DNA of 37,839 nucleotides from Tildeniella nuda ZEHNDER 1965/U140 (GTDB taxonomy: Bacteria > Cyanobacteriota > Cyanobacteriia > Leptolyngbyales > Leptolyngbyaceae): NCBI GenBank assembly GCA_019358895.1, contig JAHHIG010000032.1:1-37839 (forward strand). Direction: 5' to 3'. The position numbers and the translations under genes are program-made. How positions within the stretch are numbered: position 1 is the first letter of the stretch; the number at the start of each line of letters is the position of its first letter. Under the pieces are notes generated by a model. That model worked only from the letters and a program-made list of their open reading frames with translations. It was not told where the DNA came from and made no database searches. Below are positions 8,708 through 17,236 of this stretch, in pieces.

Positions 8708-9592
8708 CTACCTGCCAAACGCCAAAATTTGCTCTGCTGTCACTTGAGGTTGCTCCAGATGGGGAACATGACCACATTGTTTGATCCAAACGAGTTTGCT
8801 GTGAGCGATCGCCTGTTGAAATTTGGCAGCATCCTGTATGCCCAAAATCTTGTCGGAGTCGCCCCACAAAATGAGGGTTGGCTGATCGATCGCAGCAATT
8901 TTGTCTGCTAGAAAATTATAGCCGCCGCTTTTGGTAAACGAAATGAGCGCTTGCTGCCAGTTAGCGCACTTGAGATGCAAGGCACCGCACAGCAGCGAAT
9001 CTGGTGAAACGAAGCTGGAGTCGTAGTATGCCTGGAGGCTGACGTTGCGTCGCACACGAGGGCTGCGGAGAAAGCTGGCTGCTAGTTCACCCAGCGGCGG
9101 AAAGAGAAAACGAGCGATCGCGGGACCACGCGCAAAACCCGCACTGTCGATCAAAACTAGCTTCTCTACAGCATCGGGATAGGTCAGCGCAAAGTTGATC
9201 GCAGCCGCTCCACCCATTGACGCACCCACCAAAATGACAGGTCGAGCAATTACTGTTTTCCAAAATTGGTAAAGATGGGTTTTAATAGCAACTGGGCTGA
9301 AAGAACTACCAGCAGGGCGATCGGTGAAGCCAAAGCCAAGCAAATCAATGCCCCAGATTTCGTGCGTTTCTGCTAAGAGCGGCAGCAGACGGCGAAACTC
9401 AAACATAGAGCTATCAAAGCCATGCAGCAACACGATCGGTGTGCCACCTGAGCCTTGGTGAACGTACGCGGTTGGAATGGGTAATGCCTGGAGCGGAGTG
9501 GCAATGTCTGTACGATCGATGCTCTGTGCGAGAGCGATCGACGCTGCTTCGGTTAGTTGGGCGCTTTCGGGCGGCAGAAAACTAGCAATCAT
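8708..9592 (-). CDS. alpha/beta-fold hydrolase
   Basis: Soluble hydrolase of about 294 aa. The fold is shown by the oxyanion block VLLHGFDSSMFEFRRL, the nucleophile elbow LVGASMGGAAA with the catalytic serine, the acid in ILWGDSDKIL and the catalytic histidine in QCGHVPHLEQP near the C-terminus. This is the usual order for the family. The start is taken at the ATG at 9592 (MIASFLPP). The longer frame upstream reads through an AACCAAC repeat and overlaps the divergent DUF427 gene, so it is unlikely. The substrate is unknown. Confidence 0.85.
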   Translation of the reverse strand: MIASFLPPESAQLTEAASIALAQSIDRTDIATPLQALPIPTAYVHQGSGGTPIVLLHGFDSSMFEFRRLLPLLAETHEIWGIDLLGFGFTDRPAGSSFSPVAIKTHLYQFWKTVIARPVILVGASMGGAAAINFALTYPDAVEKLVLIDSAGFARGPAIARFLFPPLGELAASFLRSPRVRRNVSLQAYYDSSFVSPDSLLCGALHLKCANWQQALISFTKSGGYNFLADKIAAIDQPTLILWGDSDKILGIQDAAKFQQAIAHSKLVWIKQCGHVPHLEQPQVTAEQILAFGR

Positions 9593-9602
9593 GCCGCTCA
9601 GT

Positions 9603-9640
9603 TTATAGCTAAAAACCAACAACCAACAACTAACAACTAT
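9603..9640. repeat. AACCAAC-type heptamer repeat
   Basis: AAACCAACAACCAACAACTAAC is an approximate run of the heptamer AACCAAC in the short space between the divergent hydrolase and DUF427 genes. It is another member of the heptamer repeat strings in this window. Confidence 0.6.
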
Positions 9641-9704
9641 CTTCACCTTGCAGCCAATCCCAGAGTTCGTTAGGCTTTTGATGACGTTGTTAGATAACAA
9701 ACTG

Positions 9705-9989
9705 ATGCCGAAAGCAATTTGGAATGGTGCTGTCTTAGCCGAGAGCGATCGGTGTGAAGTGGTCGAAGGCAATCAATACTTTCCGCCTGATTCCATCCAT
9801 AGCGAGTATTTCAAAGAGAGCAACACCCACACGGGCTGCCCATGGAAAGGTACTGCCAGCTACTACACGATCGAAGTAGACGGCAAAACCAATCCCGACG
9901 CTGCCTGGTACTACCCCACCCCTAAAGATGCCGCTAAAAACATCACTGGCTACATCGCTTTCTGGAAGGGTGTGAAGGTAGAGTCCTAG
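9705..9989 (+). CDS. DUF427 domain protein
   Basis: Small soluble protein of 94 aa that is essentially one DUF427 domain. MPKAIWNGAVLAESD, the central VEGNQYFPPDSI, THTGCPWKGTASYY and the C-terminal AWYYPTPKDAAKNITGYIAFWKGV are all family blocks. The ATG at 9705 gives the usual family length; longer upstream frames would run into the repeat. The biochemical role of the family is not settled. The gene converges with citramalate synthase, only 7 nt separating the ends. Confidence 0.88.
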   Translation: MPKAIWNGAVLAESDRCEVVEGNQYFPPDSIHSEYFKESNTHTGCPWKGTASYYTIEVDGKTNPDAAWYYPTPKDAAKNITGYIAFWKGVKVES

Positions 9990-9996
9990 TCAAGCT

Positions 9997-11787
9997 TCAG
10001 GCTGTTGTGGAAGTAGAAAGCGCTATTGTTGCTTGATGTTGTAGCAATAGTCCATACTCCAAGCCTTCCACTACAGCCAGGTAGGATGCTTCCAGAATAT
10101 TGCCGGAGACACCAACCGTCGTCCAGCGTTGATGTCCGTTGCTGGACTCAATCAGTACCCGCGTTTTGGCAGACGTGCCCGCTGCACCATCGAGAATTCG
10201 CACTTTGTAATCCGTCAGGTGAAACGTGCCAATTTCGGGATAGAAGCTAATCAGCGCTTTCCGCAAGGCAGCATCCAGTGCCGAAACGGGTCCATTCCCC
10301 TCAGCGGCTTCGAGAATGTCTTTGCCATCCACTGCCAGTTTGACGGTTGCTAGAGACGTGGTGCGATCGCTCCCCGCTTCTGCCAACAAACTGTAGTGAA
10401 CCTGAAAACCCTTCACCTCAAAAGGCTTCTGGCGTTGTCCCAGTGCTTCGCGCATGAGTAGTTCAAAGCTTGCCTCAGCCGCTTCAAACTGATACCCTTC
10501 GCTCTCCAGATCCTTAAGACGGTTGAGGATGTGGCGGCAGGTCGGGTCTTGTTTATTTAGCTCAATGCCAAAGCTCCGGGCTTTTGCCAGGATATTGCTC
10601 AAACCCGATTGGTCAGAAATTACAATGCGGCGACGGTTGCCCACCTGTTCGGGCTGCATATGCTCGTAGGTCAGTGGGTTTCGCTCGACAGCGCTGACGT
10701 GAATGCCGCCTTTATGAGCAAAGGCAGATAAGCCCACGAAGGGCGCATGATCGTCAGGGGCAAGATTGACAACCTCACTCACAAAGCGGCTTGTTTCAGT
10801 CAGTTGCCCCAGTTGCTCAGGTGAAATACAGGTAAAGCCCAGTTTTGCTTGCAGATTGGGAATTAACGAGCACAAATTAGCGTTGCCGCAGCGCTCGCCA
10901 TAGCCATTTATTGTACCCTGCACCATACGAACGCCCTGCATCACGGCAGCAAGAGCGTTAGCAACAGCCGTTTCGGAGTCGTTGTGAGTGTGAATGCCGA
11001 AGCGAGGGGAGTGGAGAGTAGGGAGTAGGGTGTGGGGTGTGGGGTGTGGGGTGTGGGGTGTGGGGTGTGGGGTGTGGGGAAGAGTTTTGAGTTGAGCCGC
11101 CCCTGCTTCCCCTGCCTCCTGCCTTCTGCCTTCTGCCTTCTGCCTCCTGCCTTCTACCTCCTCCAATACGGGAAAATCAAGCGCCTGAATCACTTCCTGC
11201 ACCACTCGCGCAATTTCGTGAGGCAACGTGCCGCCGTTGGTATCGCAGAAGACGAGCCATTCCGCACCAGCAGCGATCGCCACTCTCAATGTTTCCAGGG
11301 CATACGCCTGGTTGTGCTTGTAACCATCAAACCAATGTTCGGCATCGTAAATGACGCGGCGACCATTAGCGCGGAGGTATGCGATCGTGTCCTGAATCAT
11401 TGCCAGGTTCTCACCCAGCGTCGTCTTCAGTCCTTCTATAACGTGGAGATCCCAGGACTTGCCAAAAATGGTCACCCAGCGCGTGCCTGCTGCCAGGATC
11501 GGTTGCAGCATGGGGTCGTCTGCCGCTGCCATGCCCGGACGACGAGTGGAGCAAAACGCAACCAGTTCCGCTTGAGTCAGCGGTTTCTCCTGTAGCTGCC
11601 AAAAAAACTGCACATCTTTGGGATTTGCCCCGGGCCAGCCCCCTTCAATAAATGGCACGCCCAAGCGATCGAGCTGTCGCGCAATCCGCAACTTATCTTC
11701 CAGGGAAAGCGACAAGCCTTCTCGTTGGGAACCATCACGCAGTGTCGTGTCGTAGATCCAGATCTGGCGAGAGGTGTCTGAGGTCAT
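9997..11787 (-). CDS. cimA: citramalate synthase with an in-frame repeat insertion
   Basis: Enzyme of 596 aa of the DRE-TIM/HMGL family that condenses pyruvate and acetyl-CoA to citramalate, the first step of the threonine-independent isoleucine route. IYDTTLRDGSQREGLSLS at residues 11-28 carries the DRE-type active site, HTHND at 266-270 supplies the metal-binding histidines, and GYGERCGNANL follows. The C-terminal third is the LeuA-type regulatory dimerisation domain, where isoleucine feedback would act. Residues about 209-262 are an odd low-complexity stretch (EGRRQKAEGRRQEAG, then TPHPTPHTPHPTPH) just before the HTHND block. It is encoded by heptamer repeats like those in the intergenic DNA. 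The family normally lacks it. The frame is kept, so the enzyme is probably still made. Confidence 0.9.
   Translation of the reverse strand: MTSDTSRQIWIYDTTLRDGSQREGLSLSLEDKLRIARQLDRLGVPFIEGGWPGANPKDVQFFWQLQEKPLTQAELVAFCSTRRPGMAAADDPMLQPILAAGTRWVTIFGKSWDLHVIEGLKTTLGENLAMIQDTIAYLRANGRRVIYDAEHWFDGYKHNQAYALETLRVAIAAGAEWLVFCDTNGGTLPHEIARVVQEVIQALDFPVLEEVEGRRQKAEGRRQEAGEAGAAQLKTLPHTPHPTPHTPHPTPHTLLPTLHSPRFGIHTHNDSETAVANALAAVMQGVRMVQGTINGYGERCGNANLCSLIPNLQAKLGFTCISPEQLGQLTETSRFVSEVVNLAPDDHAPFVGLSAFAHKGGIHVSAVERNPLTYEHMQPEQVGNRRRIVISDQSGLSNILAKARSFGIELNKQDPTCRHILNRLKDLESEGYQFEAAEASFELLMREALGQRQKPFEVKGFQVHYSLLAEAGSDRTTSLATVKLAVDGKDILEAAEGNGPVSALDAALRKALISFYPEIGTFHLTDYKVRILDGAAGTSAKTRVLIESSNGHQRWTTVGVSGNILEASYLAVVEGLEYGLLLQHQATIALSTSTTA
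11003..11163. repeat. heptamer repeat string inside the cimA coding region
   Basis: On the plus strand, the heptamer GTGGGGT repeats about eight times at 11033-11080. After AGTTTTGAGTTGAGCC comes a run of CCTTCTG/CCTCCTG heptamers at about 11110-11160. Both modules also occur between genes in this window (12656-12682 and 14961-14981). The insert is about 160 nt, keeps the cimA frame and contains no stop in that frame. Confidence 0.85.
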
Positions 11788-12055
11788 GGGGAGGCAACTG
11801 GAGAATTTGAGCCGATAGAAAACTATTCTAAGGAACTGTTAGACCGATCGGTGGGATCACCCGTGAAAATCCAATGCCCTGAGAGCGATAGGCGATCGTA
11901 TAGCTATAGTCACTAGGTAAACCCCTGGCTGGGGGCAAAGCCAACACACCCTTTAATTTCAACGTCCTAACTTTTATAGCGACAGCTATACCTTCACGCT
12001 ACAGGAGGAGAGTAAACAAAGAGAAAAATACCACAATGGAGATGACAAATCAGAA
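11788..12055. other. divergent intergenic region, no gene seen
   Basis: This space separates the leftward citramalate synthase from the rightward ferredoxin and should hold promoters for both. A small GC hairpin CCCCTGGCTGGGGG lies near 11921-11935. CAGGAGGAGAG near 12002-12012 is purine rich but 40 nt from the ferredoxin start. I can assign no defined regulatory site. Confidence 0.4.
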
Positions 12056-12415
12056 ATGGGGTCAACTGCAATGCCGACGATTACAGCCGAGGGTAAAACA
12101 TTTACCTGCGAGAATGGTGCAAACTTGCGTGAGGCGTTGCTGAAAAACGGAATTGATGTCTACAACGGTGCCGCTTCAGTGGTTAACTGCTACGGGCATG
12201 GCACCTGTGGGACGTGTGCTGTACGAATTGAGGGCGCGGTTTCAGCGATGGAGTGGTTGGAGAAAGCACGTCTTTCGTTGCCGCCACACTCTCCCGATCA
12301 CGGTCGTCGCCTCTCTTGTCAGGTAAAAGTGATGGGTGACATCTCAGTGACAAAGTACGATGGTTTCTGGGGGCAAGACGATCGCGTAGTGTGGACTCCA
12401 GAACGAGCGATCTGA
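12056..12415 (+). CDS. plant-type [2Fe-2S] ferredoxin-like protein
   Basis: Electron-transfer protein of about 119 aa. The cluster ligands are visible in NCYGHGTCGTC (three cysteines of the CxxxxCxxC type) at about residues 44-54 and a fourth cysteine in RRLSCQV near residue 90. The TFTCENGANLREALLKNGI segment is the typical beta-grasp strand and helix before the cluster. An internal ATG at 12071 (MPTITAEG) fits the family start better and would give 114 aa; the ribosome binding site does not decide between them. Its redox partner is not identifiable from neighbours. Confidence 0.88.
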   Translation: MGSTAMPTITAEGKTFTCENGANLREALLKNGIDVYNGAASVVNCYGHGTCGTCAVRIEGAVSAMEWLEKARLSLPPHSPDHGRRLSCQVKVMGDISVTKYDGFWGQDDRVVWTPERAI

Positions 12416-12534
12416 CCTGGCGATGACCGAATCCTCATGCTGTTGGTACGGGCGATCGCATGTAGGTTCACTGCTTGATTAGACCGATTGAACCAGGTTT
12501 CCCTGCAAAGTCGGGCAGTCGCAGGAACGAGCTC

Positions 12535-12565
12535 GATGCAACAGCAGCGGTTCTACTGTTGCGTC
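12535..12565 (+). terminator. hairpin downstream of the ferredoxin gene
   Basis: GATGCAACAG (12535-12544) pairs with CTGTTGCGTC (12556-12565) with one mismatch around an 11-nt loop, 120 nt after the ferredoxin stop. There is no T run, so this is only a possible terminator. The rest of 12416-12750 shows no gene; a GTGGGGT heptamer string lies at 12656-12682. Confidence 0.25.
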
Positions 12566-12655
12566 TCAGCTATCCGCTTCTGTAGCTATCTGCCGTATCG
12601 CAACTTAACTTACAGCCGTTGTTAGATCAATAAGCCACAGCCTAATCAAGATGGG

Positions 12656-12682
12656 TATGGGGTGTGGGGTGTAGGGTGTGGC
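12656..12682. repeat. GTGGGGT heptamer repeat
   Basis: GGGTATGGGGTGTGGGGTG and the following TAGGGTGTGG form three to four imperfect copies of the same heptamer that interrupts cimA. Here it lies in a non-coding leader upstream of the small membrane protein at 12751. Confidence 0.7.
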
Positions 12683-12750
12683 GAATGCAAATGAAAACCG
12701 CTGTAGTATTAGGGTACAGCTGGAGTAGAAGCAGCTCTAGAGAGAACGTT

Positions 12751-13023
12751 ATGACTCGATTAGTAATTGCCATTCTCATTTTATTTGCTGTTTTGATTGG
12801 GCTAAAAGCAACCAACTCCTCCTTGTGGCAGCGCAATTTATTTAGTCAGCTCAACAGTGCTCCTCCAGAAACCCGTAATACGGGCTTTAGTAGCGATTCA
12901 ACGGGAGCTGCTCCTACCAACAACGCTGGTGCTTCAACGACCCTGACTACACCTAGCCAGGTCAGCGCCGATACCACTCCCTTGCCGTCTAGACCGTTGC
13001 AAGCAGTTCCTGGTGCGTGGTAA
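12751..13023 (+). CDS. small membrane-anchored protein of unknown function
   Basis: Protein of 90 aa with one N-terminal hydrophobic helix (VIAILILFAVLIGL, residues 4-17) and a Ser/Thr/Pro/Ala-rich tail likely outside the membrane. The ATG at 12751 is chosen because it opens directly on the helix after AGAGAGAACGTT; a frame start 87 nt upstream reads through repeat DNA. The stop lies 10 nt before the thiO start, suggesting co-transcription. I do not recognise a family. Confidence 0.55.
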   Translation: MTRLVIAILILFAVLIGLKATNSSLWQRNLFSQLNSAPPETRNTGFSSDSTGAAPTNNAGASTTLTTPSQVSADTTPLPSRPLQAVPGAW

Positions 13024-13033
13024 GTCATCGGAA

Positions 13034-14140
13034 ATGGCAGCAGCGGATGTCTTGATCATTGGTGGGGGCGCGATCGGTCTGGCGATCGCCCTCGAACTTC
13101 AATTATGTGGAGCGTCTGTCACCGTTCTTTCCCGCGATTTTGCTCAAGCAGCCAGCCATGCCGCTGCTGGTATGCTTGCCCCACAGGCAGAAATGATTGC
13201 TACGGGTGCCATGCGGGAACTTTGCTTGCTGAGCCGATCGCTCTACCCCGACTGGACACAAAAGCTGGAAGCACTGACAGGCTTATCAACCGGGTATTGG
13301 GCGTGTGGCATCCTGGCACCGATGTATAGAAAGGATAAAGGCGAAAGGATAAAGGATGAAACAACCGATTCATCTGTGATCATGCAGCCTTCAGAGTTTC
13401 TCGATCGCACTGCGATCCATCAGCACCAACCTGGCTTAAGTCAAGAAGTTAGCGGCGGTTGGTGGTATCCCGATGATGCTCAGGTGGATAATCGTTTGCT
13501 CACAAAAGCTTTGTGGACAGCCGTGCGTGAGGTTGGCGTTGACCTGAGAGAAGGGGTGTCTGTAGAAACGATTCTGCAACAGAATCAGCGAATTACAGGT
13601 GTGCAAACCTCAAGTGGCATCATGCAGTCAGAGCAGTATGTCCTGGCGACAGGAGCATGGTCTCAGACGTTGCTGTCCATTCCAGTGACTCCCAGGAAAG
13701 GGCAAATGCTGTCAGTGCGTGTACCCGCAGGACAACAGGAACTGCCGTTGCAAACCGTCTTGTTTGGCAGTGAGATCTACATTGTGCCGCGACGCGATGG
13801 ACGGATTGTGATCGGTGCCACTAGCGAAGGGGTTGGCTTCACACCCAACAATACACCCGAAGGCGTGCAAATGTTGCTGGAGCGGGCAACTCGCCTCTAC
13901 CCAGCCTTGCGGCAATTTCCACTGCAAGAAACCTGGTGGGGTTTTCGACCAGCTACGCCAGATGAACTGCCCCTATTGGGCGCAAGCCCTTATGACAATT
14001 TGACGCTGGCAACGGGGCACTACCGCAACGGCATTTTGTTAGCTCCCATAACGGCTCAACTGCTTGCCGATCGCCTCTGGCATCAGCACTCTCACCCACT
14101 ACTAGATGCTTTCCACTGGTTGCGCTTTAAGGTTGAATAG
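13034..14140 (+). CDS. thiO: FAD-dependent glycine oxidase ThiO
   Basis: Flavoenzyme of about 368 aa of the DadA/ThiO oxidoreductase family. It oxidises glycine to the dehydroglycine used for the thiazole of thiamine. The FAD Rossmann motif is DVLIIGGGAIGLAIALEL at residues 5-22. ASHAAAGMLAPQAE near residues 44-57 is the ThiO signature around the flavin. WWGFRPATPDELPLLGASP and TGHYRNGILLAPIT near the C-terminus are also typical. The ATG at 13034 follows the upstream stop; a GTG at 13013 would overlap it. Residues near 98-115 (YRKDKGERIKDETTD) are hydrophilic and look like a repeat-derived insert (AAAGGATAAAGG modules). No thiG follows directly. Confidence 0.85.
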   Translation: MAAADVLIIGGGAIGLAIALELQLCGASVTVLSRDFAQAASHAAAGMLAPQAEMIATGAMRELCLLSRSLYPDWTQKLEALTGLSTGYWACGILAPMYRKDKGERIKDETTDSSVIMQPSEFLDRTAIHQHQPGLSQEVSGGWWYPDDAQVDNRLLTKALWTAVREVGVDLREGVSVETILQQNQRITGVQTSSGIMQSEQYVLATGAWSQTLLSIPVTPRKGQMLSVRVPAGQQELPLQTVLFGSEIYIVPRRDGRIVIGATSEGVGFTPNNTPEGVQMLLERATRLYPALRQFPLQETWWGFRPATPDELPLLGASPYDNLTLATGHYRNGILLAPITAQLLADRLWHQHSHPLLDAFHWLRFKVE

Positions 14141-14197
14141 AGTTGGCTTGATTTATGACAAGCTTTAGCGATAGCCAAGCCGTTTGAGCGCAGGGAC

Positions 14198-14470
14198 ATG
14201 AAACATGCTGACGATCGATCGCTGGATAACCTGACAGAACTACTGACCGCCATTCGCACTGTGGCAGGGTTGACGGAAAAGAAGCGTGGCATTTTCTACC
14301 GTAAAGCGCAGGCGTTTCTCCACTTCCACGATGACCCCACTGGGCTGTTTGCCGACCTGAGACAAGGGGCTGATTGGGAGCGCTTTCCAGTCAATACTCC
14401 AGAGGAACAGGCGCAACTCCTTGCCCGCTTGTCAGTCATTGCATCTGTGAAAAAACCAAATGGTGAATGA
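14198..14470 (+). CDS. small conserved protein of unknown function
   Basis: Soluble protein of 90 aa without membrane segments or cysteines. The core GIFYRKAQAFLHFHDDPTG followed by LFADLR and a WERFPV block looks like a small conserved cyanobacterial family I have seen as hypothetical. The function is unknown. It lies 57 nt after thiO on the same strand and may be co-transcribed. Confidence 0.65.
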   Translation: MKHADDRSLDNLTELLTAIRTVAGLTEKKRGIFYRKAQAFLHFHDDPTGLFADLRQGADWERFPVNTPEEQAQLLARLSVIASVKKPNGE

Positions 14471-14504
14471 CACGATCGCTGGCTGACGAAACGAGACCAG
14501 CCAT

Positions 14505-14780
14505 CTACAATTCGCTTAACTCTTGATTCCCGATTTGCAACGACTCACAAGCAATGCGATCGGACAAAATCGCGCTTGCCATGGTACCTGTATGAATTTC
14601 GAGTTGAGCAGCGGGTACCGCTTCAAACAAGAGCCGCTGCCCTGGAAACACAACGCGCTCAAAATACCAGTTTGGGATATTGCTGATGCGTACAATTTGA
14701 ATCCGACTGGAAACATTGGCATAGCAGCAAACAATGCCGTCATGGTCAGCCGCTAGAGGATCTAAAATCTGAGCCATCAT
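14505..14780 (-). CDS. DUF1830 family protein
   Basis: Protein of 91 aa matching the cyanobacterial DUF1830 family: AQILDPL at the start, then CCYANVSSRIQIVRI, NIPNWYFERVVFPGQRLLFEA and QLEIHTG(T)MASAILSD. The order and length are those of the family. No function is established. The ATG pair at 14780/14777 gives alternative starts one codon apart. Confidence 0.82.
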   Translation of the reverse strand: MMAQILDPLAADHDGIVCCYANVSSRIQIVRISNIPNWYFERVVFPGQRLLFEAVPAAQLEIHTGTMASAILSDRIACESLQIGNQELSEL

Positions 14781-14874
14781 TGTTGCCCTTTACTACGAAG
14801 ATTTTAGCTGAGTGGGGCGAGAAGCCCTAACTTCCCTAAGAGCTTGCTAAAAAATAACTGCACACGTTTGGATT

Positions 14875-14982
14875 AGCTATCAGCTATCAGCTATCACCTT
14901 TTCGCTGACGACTGACGGCTGACAGCTACAGACCATGCTGTTATTTCTGTACAACTCTTGCCTCCTGCCTCCTGCCTCCTGC
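14875..14982. repeat. AGCTATC and CCTCCTG heptamer repeats at the glgX 3' end
   Basis: Three exact AGCTATC units fill 14875-14895, GACGACTGACGGCTGACAG follows, and three exact CCTCCTG units fill 14961-14981. The last ones abut the stop codon of the leftward glgX gene. These are the same heptamer families seen inside cimA and around other genes. Confidence 0.8.
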
Positions 14983-17046
14983 CTAACCGGCTTGCGCCAT
15001 CAGCACAACCGACGATCGCGCCTCCACAGGATATTTTTTGCGCCTGACCTGGGTTGCGTCTGTTGGGTCTGCAATATCTTGCGGTGGTGGCAGAGCTGTA
15101 TCGATGATTGTGTACCACCGTTCTCCTTGACCAAGCGGCGGCAATTCAAACGTGAGCGGCTCCCAATAGGCATTAAGCATGACGTGAAAATGTTCGGCAG
15201 CTTCTGGATGGCGCAAGGTGAACGCAAGGCAGTGAGAATGTTCGCCCCAGTCGGGTTTGCCCAACTCAGTGCTATGCCAAACGATGTGTGGCTTCTGGCT
15301 GGCGTAGGTGACTTCGAGCAGCCGCTCTTGCCGAAAGATTTCGAGCGATTGGGTAAAGTGAATCAGTTTTTGGACAAATCGCAGTAGCCCCGCTTCTCGT
15401 TGCAGACTGCTCCAGTCAAACCAACTCAGTTCATTGTCTTGACAGTAGCCGTTGTTGTTGCCTAGCTGCGATCGCCGCACCTCGTCGCCCATCGAAAGCA
15501 TGGGTGTACCCTGGGCAAAAAAGAGAATCGTGAGGCAATTCCTGATTTGCTTTTGGCGCATTGCATCGATCGCAGGGTCAATCGTGGGTCCCTCTACGCC
15601 ACAGTTCCAGCTATGGTTGTCGTTAGAGCCATCACGGCTATCTTCTTTGTTCGCTTCGTTGTGCTTTTCGTTGTAAGACATCAGGTCATTCAACGTGAAG
15701 CCATCGTGGCAGGTGACAAAGTTGATGCTGCGACTCGGCTCTCGATCGAGCTGAGGATAAATATCGGGGCTGCCAAGTAAGCGATTTGCCAGCGTTGCCA
15801 CGGTATTGCTGTCGCCTTTGATGAAGCGGCGAACATCATCACGAAACGGTCCGTTCCATTCGGCAAAGCGATCGCCAATGAAAGAACCAACCTGATAAAG
15901 CCCTGCGGCATCCCAGGCTTCGGCAATAATCTTGGTGCCTGCCAGAATCGGATGAGACTCGATCGTCCAGAGAATCGGCGGATCTTCCAAGGGTTGCCCG
16001 GAACGGCTACGCGACAGCACGGACGCTAAATCAAAGCGGAACCCATCAATATGCATATCTGCCACCCAATAGAGCAGACTTTCCAGAATCATGCGCCCCA
16101 CAATGTCATGGTTTGCCTTCAGCGTGTTGCCGCAGCCGCTGTAGTTACTGTAAAACTCCTGGTCTGGCTCCAGAATGTAATACGCCGCATTTTCCAAGCC
16201 TTTGAAAGAGAGTGTGGGACCATCTTCATTGCCCTCTGCTGTGTGGTTAAACACCACGTCAAGAATGACTTCAATGCCTGCCTGGTGCAGTGCCTTCACC
16301 ATGTCACGAAATTCGTCTACAGGACCGAGTGGGTCACGCCGCGAACTGTAGCCCGTGTGTGGCGCAAAAAAGGCGATCGTGCTGTAGCCCCAATAGTTCG
16401 TCAACCCAGGCTGCACATCTTGTTCATCAAACTGGTGGACGGGCAGCAACTCTACCGCTGTCACGCCCAGTTGCTTTAGATACGGAATCTTCTCGATCAG
16501 CCCTGCGTAAGTGCCTCGCTTCTCTGGCGACACACCGGAATTAGGATTGCGCGTGAAGCCGCCCACATGCATCTCATAAATGACGCTATCGGCATGGGGA
16601 ATACTCAACGGTAAATCGCCTTCCCAATCGTAAGCGCTCGTATCAACCACCACGCCTCGTAGCGCCTGAGCACAATTATCACCAGGATGCATTGCCGCTT
16701 CACGGCTGTAATGTGCCCACCCTACAACGGCTTTCGCATACGGATCGAGCAAGACTTTGTTGCAATCAAACCGATGCCCTTGTTCTGGTGCAAACGGACC
16801 ATCCACTCGGTAGGCATAGACTTGCCCTGCACCGATGCCCGGAACGAAGACGTGCCAGTAGTAGAACGTCTTATTTTGTTTAGGATGCAGCGTAATGACA
16901 CGTGCAGGCTTGGGATCGTCGGCTTGATCAAACAAAAGCAACTCTAATGCCTTACCACTTTTAGAAAAGATGGCAAAATTAACGCCATCGGGGTAGGCTG
17001 TTGCACCCAATGGGAAACTACGACCCGGCAAAACTTCAGACTGCAT
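14983..17046 (-). CDS. glgX: glycogen debranching enzyme GlgX (isoamylase type)
   Basis: Cytoplasmic enzyme of 687 aa that cleaves alpha-1,6 branches of glycogen. An N-terminal beta domain (PLGATAYPDGVNFAIFS) is followed by a GH13 barrel. Visible GH13 regions: DVVFNHTAEG (region I), DGFRFDLASVL with the nucleophile Asp (region II), IIAEAWDAAG with the acid Glu (region III) and FVTCHDGFTLNDL with the third Asp (region IV). The ATG at 17046 (MQSEVLPGRSFPLG) fits the family start. An upstream in-frame ATG at 17127 would add 27 residues unlike the family. Confidence 0.92.
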   Translation of the reverse strand: MQSEVLPGRSFPLGATAYPDGVNFAIFSKSGKALELLLFDQADDPKPARVITLHPKQNKTFYYWHVFVPGIGAGQVYAYRVDGPFAPEQGHRFDCNKVLLDPYAKAVVGWAHYSREAAMHPGDNCAQALRGVVVDTSAYDWEGDLPLSIPHADSVIYEMHVGGFTRNPNSGVSPEKRGTYAGLIEKIPYLKQLGVTAVELLPVHQFDEQDVQPGLTNYWGYSTIAFFAPHTGYSSRRDPLGPVDEFRDMVKALHQAGIEVILDVVFNHTAEGNEDGPTLSFKGLENAAYYILEPDQEFYSNYSGCGNTLKANHDIVGRMILESLLYWVADMHIDGFRFDLASVLSRSRSGQPLEDPPILWTIESHPILAGTKIIAEAWDAAGLYQVGSFIGDRFAEWNGPFRDDVRRFIKGDSNTVATLANRLLGSPDIYPQLDREPSRSINFVTCHDGFTLNDLMSYNEKHNEANKEDSRDGSNDNHSWNCGVEGPTIDPAIDAMRQKQIRNCLTILFFAQGTPMLSMGDEVRRSQLGNNNGYCQDNELSWFDWSSLQREAGLLRFVQKLIHFTQSLEIFRQERLLEVTYASQKPHIVWHSTELGKPDWGEHSHCLAFTLRHPEAAEHFHVMLNAYWEPLTFELPPLGQGERWYTIIDTALPPPQDIADPTDATQVRRKKYPVEARSSVVLMAQAG

Positions 17047-17125
17047 GACGTTGAATTGGTAGAAAATGCTTGAAAAGAGACCAACAGTGAGGTGAGTATC
17101 CAAAAGTCGGGAGGCAGAACTTGAC

Positions 17126-17236
17126 ACAGAAACCGGGTTTCTTCAAGAGCATCTGCCACTGCGCTTCCAGGCTGCGCCGAGGAACCCGGTTGCTCGCAGG
17201 CTGGGCTAACCGCTGATGGCTGATAGCTGACCGCTA
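17126..17236. repeat. AAACCGGGTTT palindrome and GGCTGAT heptamers
   Basis: AGAAACCGGGTTTCT at 17128-17142 is a 7+1+7 palindrome and a related GGAACCCGGTTGCT lies at 17181-17194. Together they form a larger imperfect inverted repeat of a type dispersed in cyanobacterial genomes. A GCTGATGGCTGATAGCTGACC heptamer-like string (20-nt core at about 17212-17231) follows, ending at the protease gene. Confidence 0.6.

Noticed and set aside
11033-11163. CRISPR-like repeats in the cimA region
   Set aside because: The units are contiguous heptamers without spacers; they are short tandem repeats.
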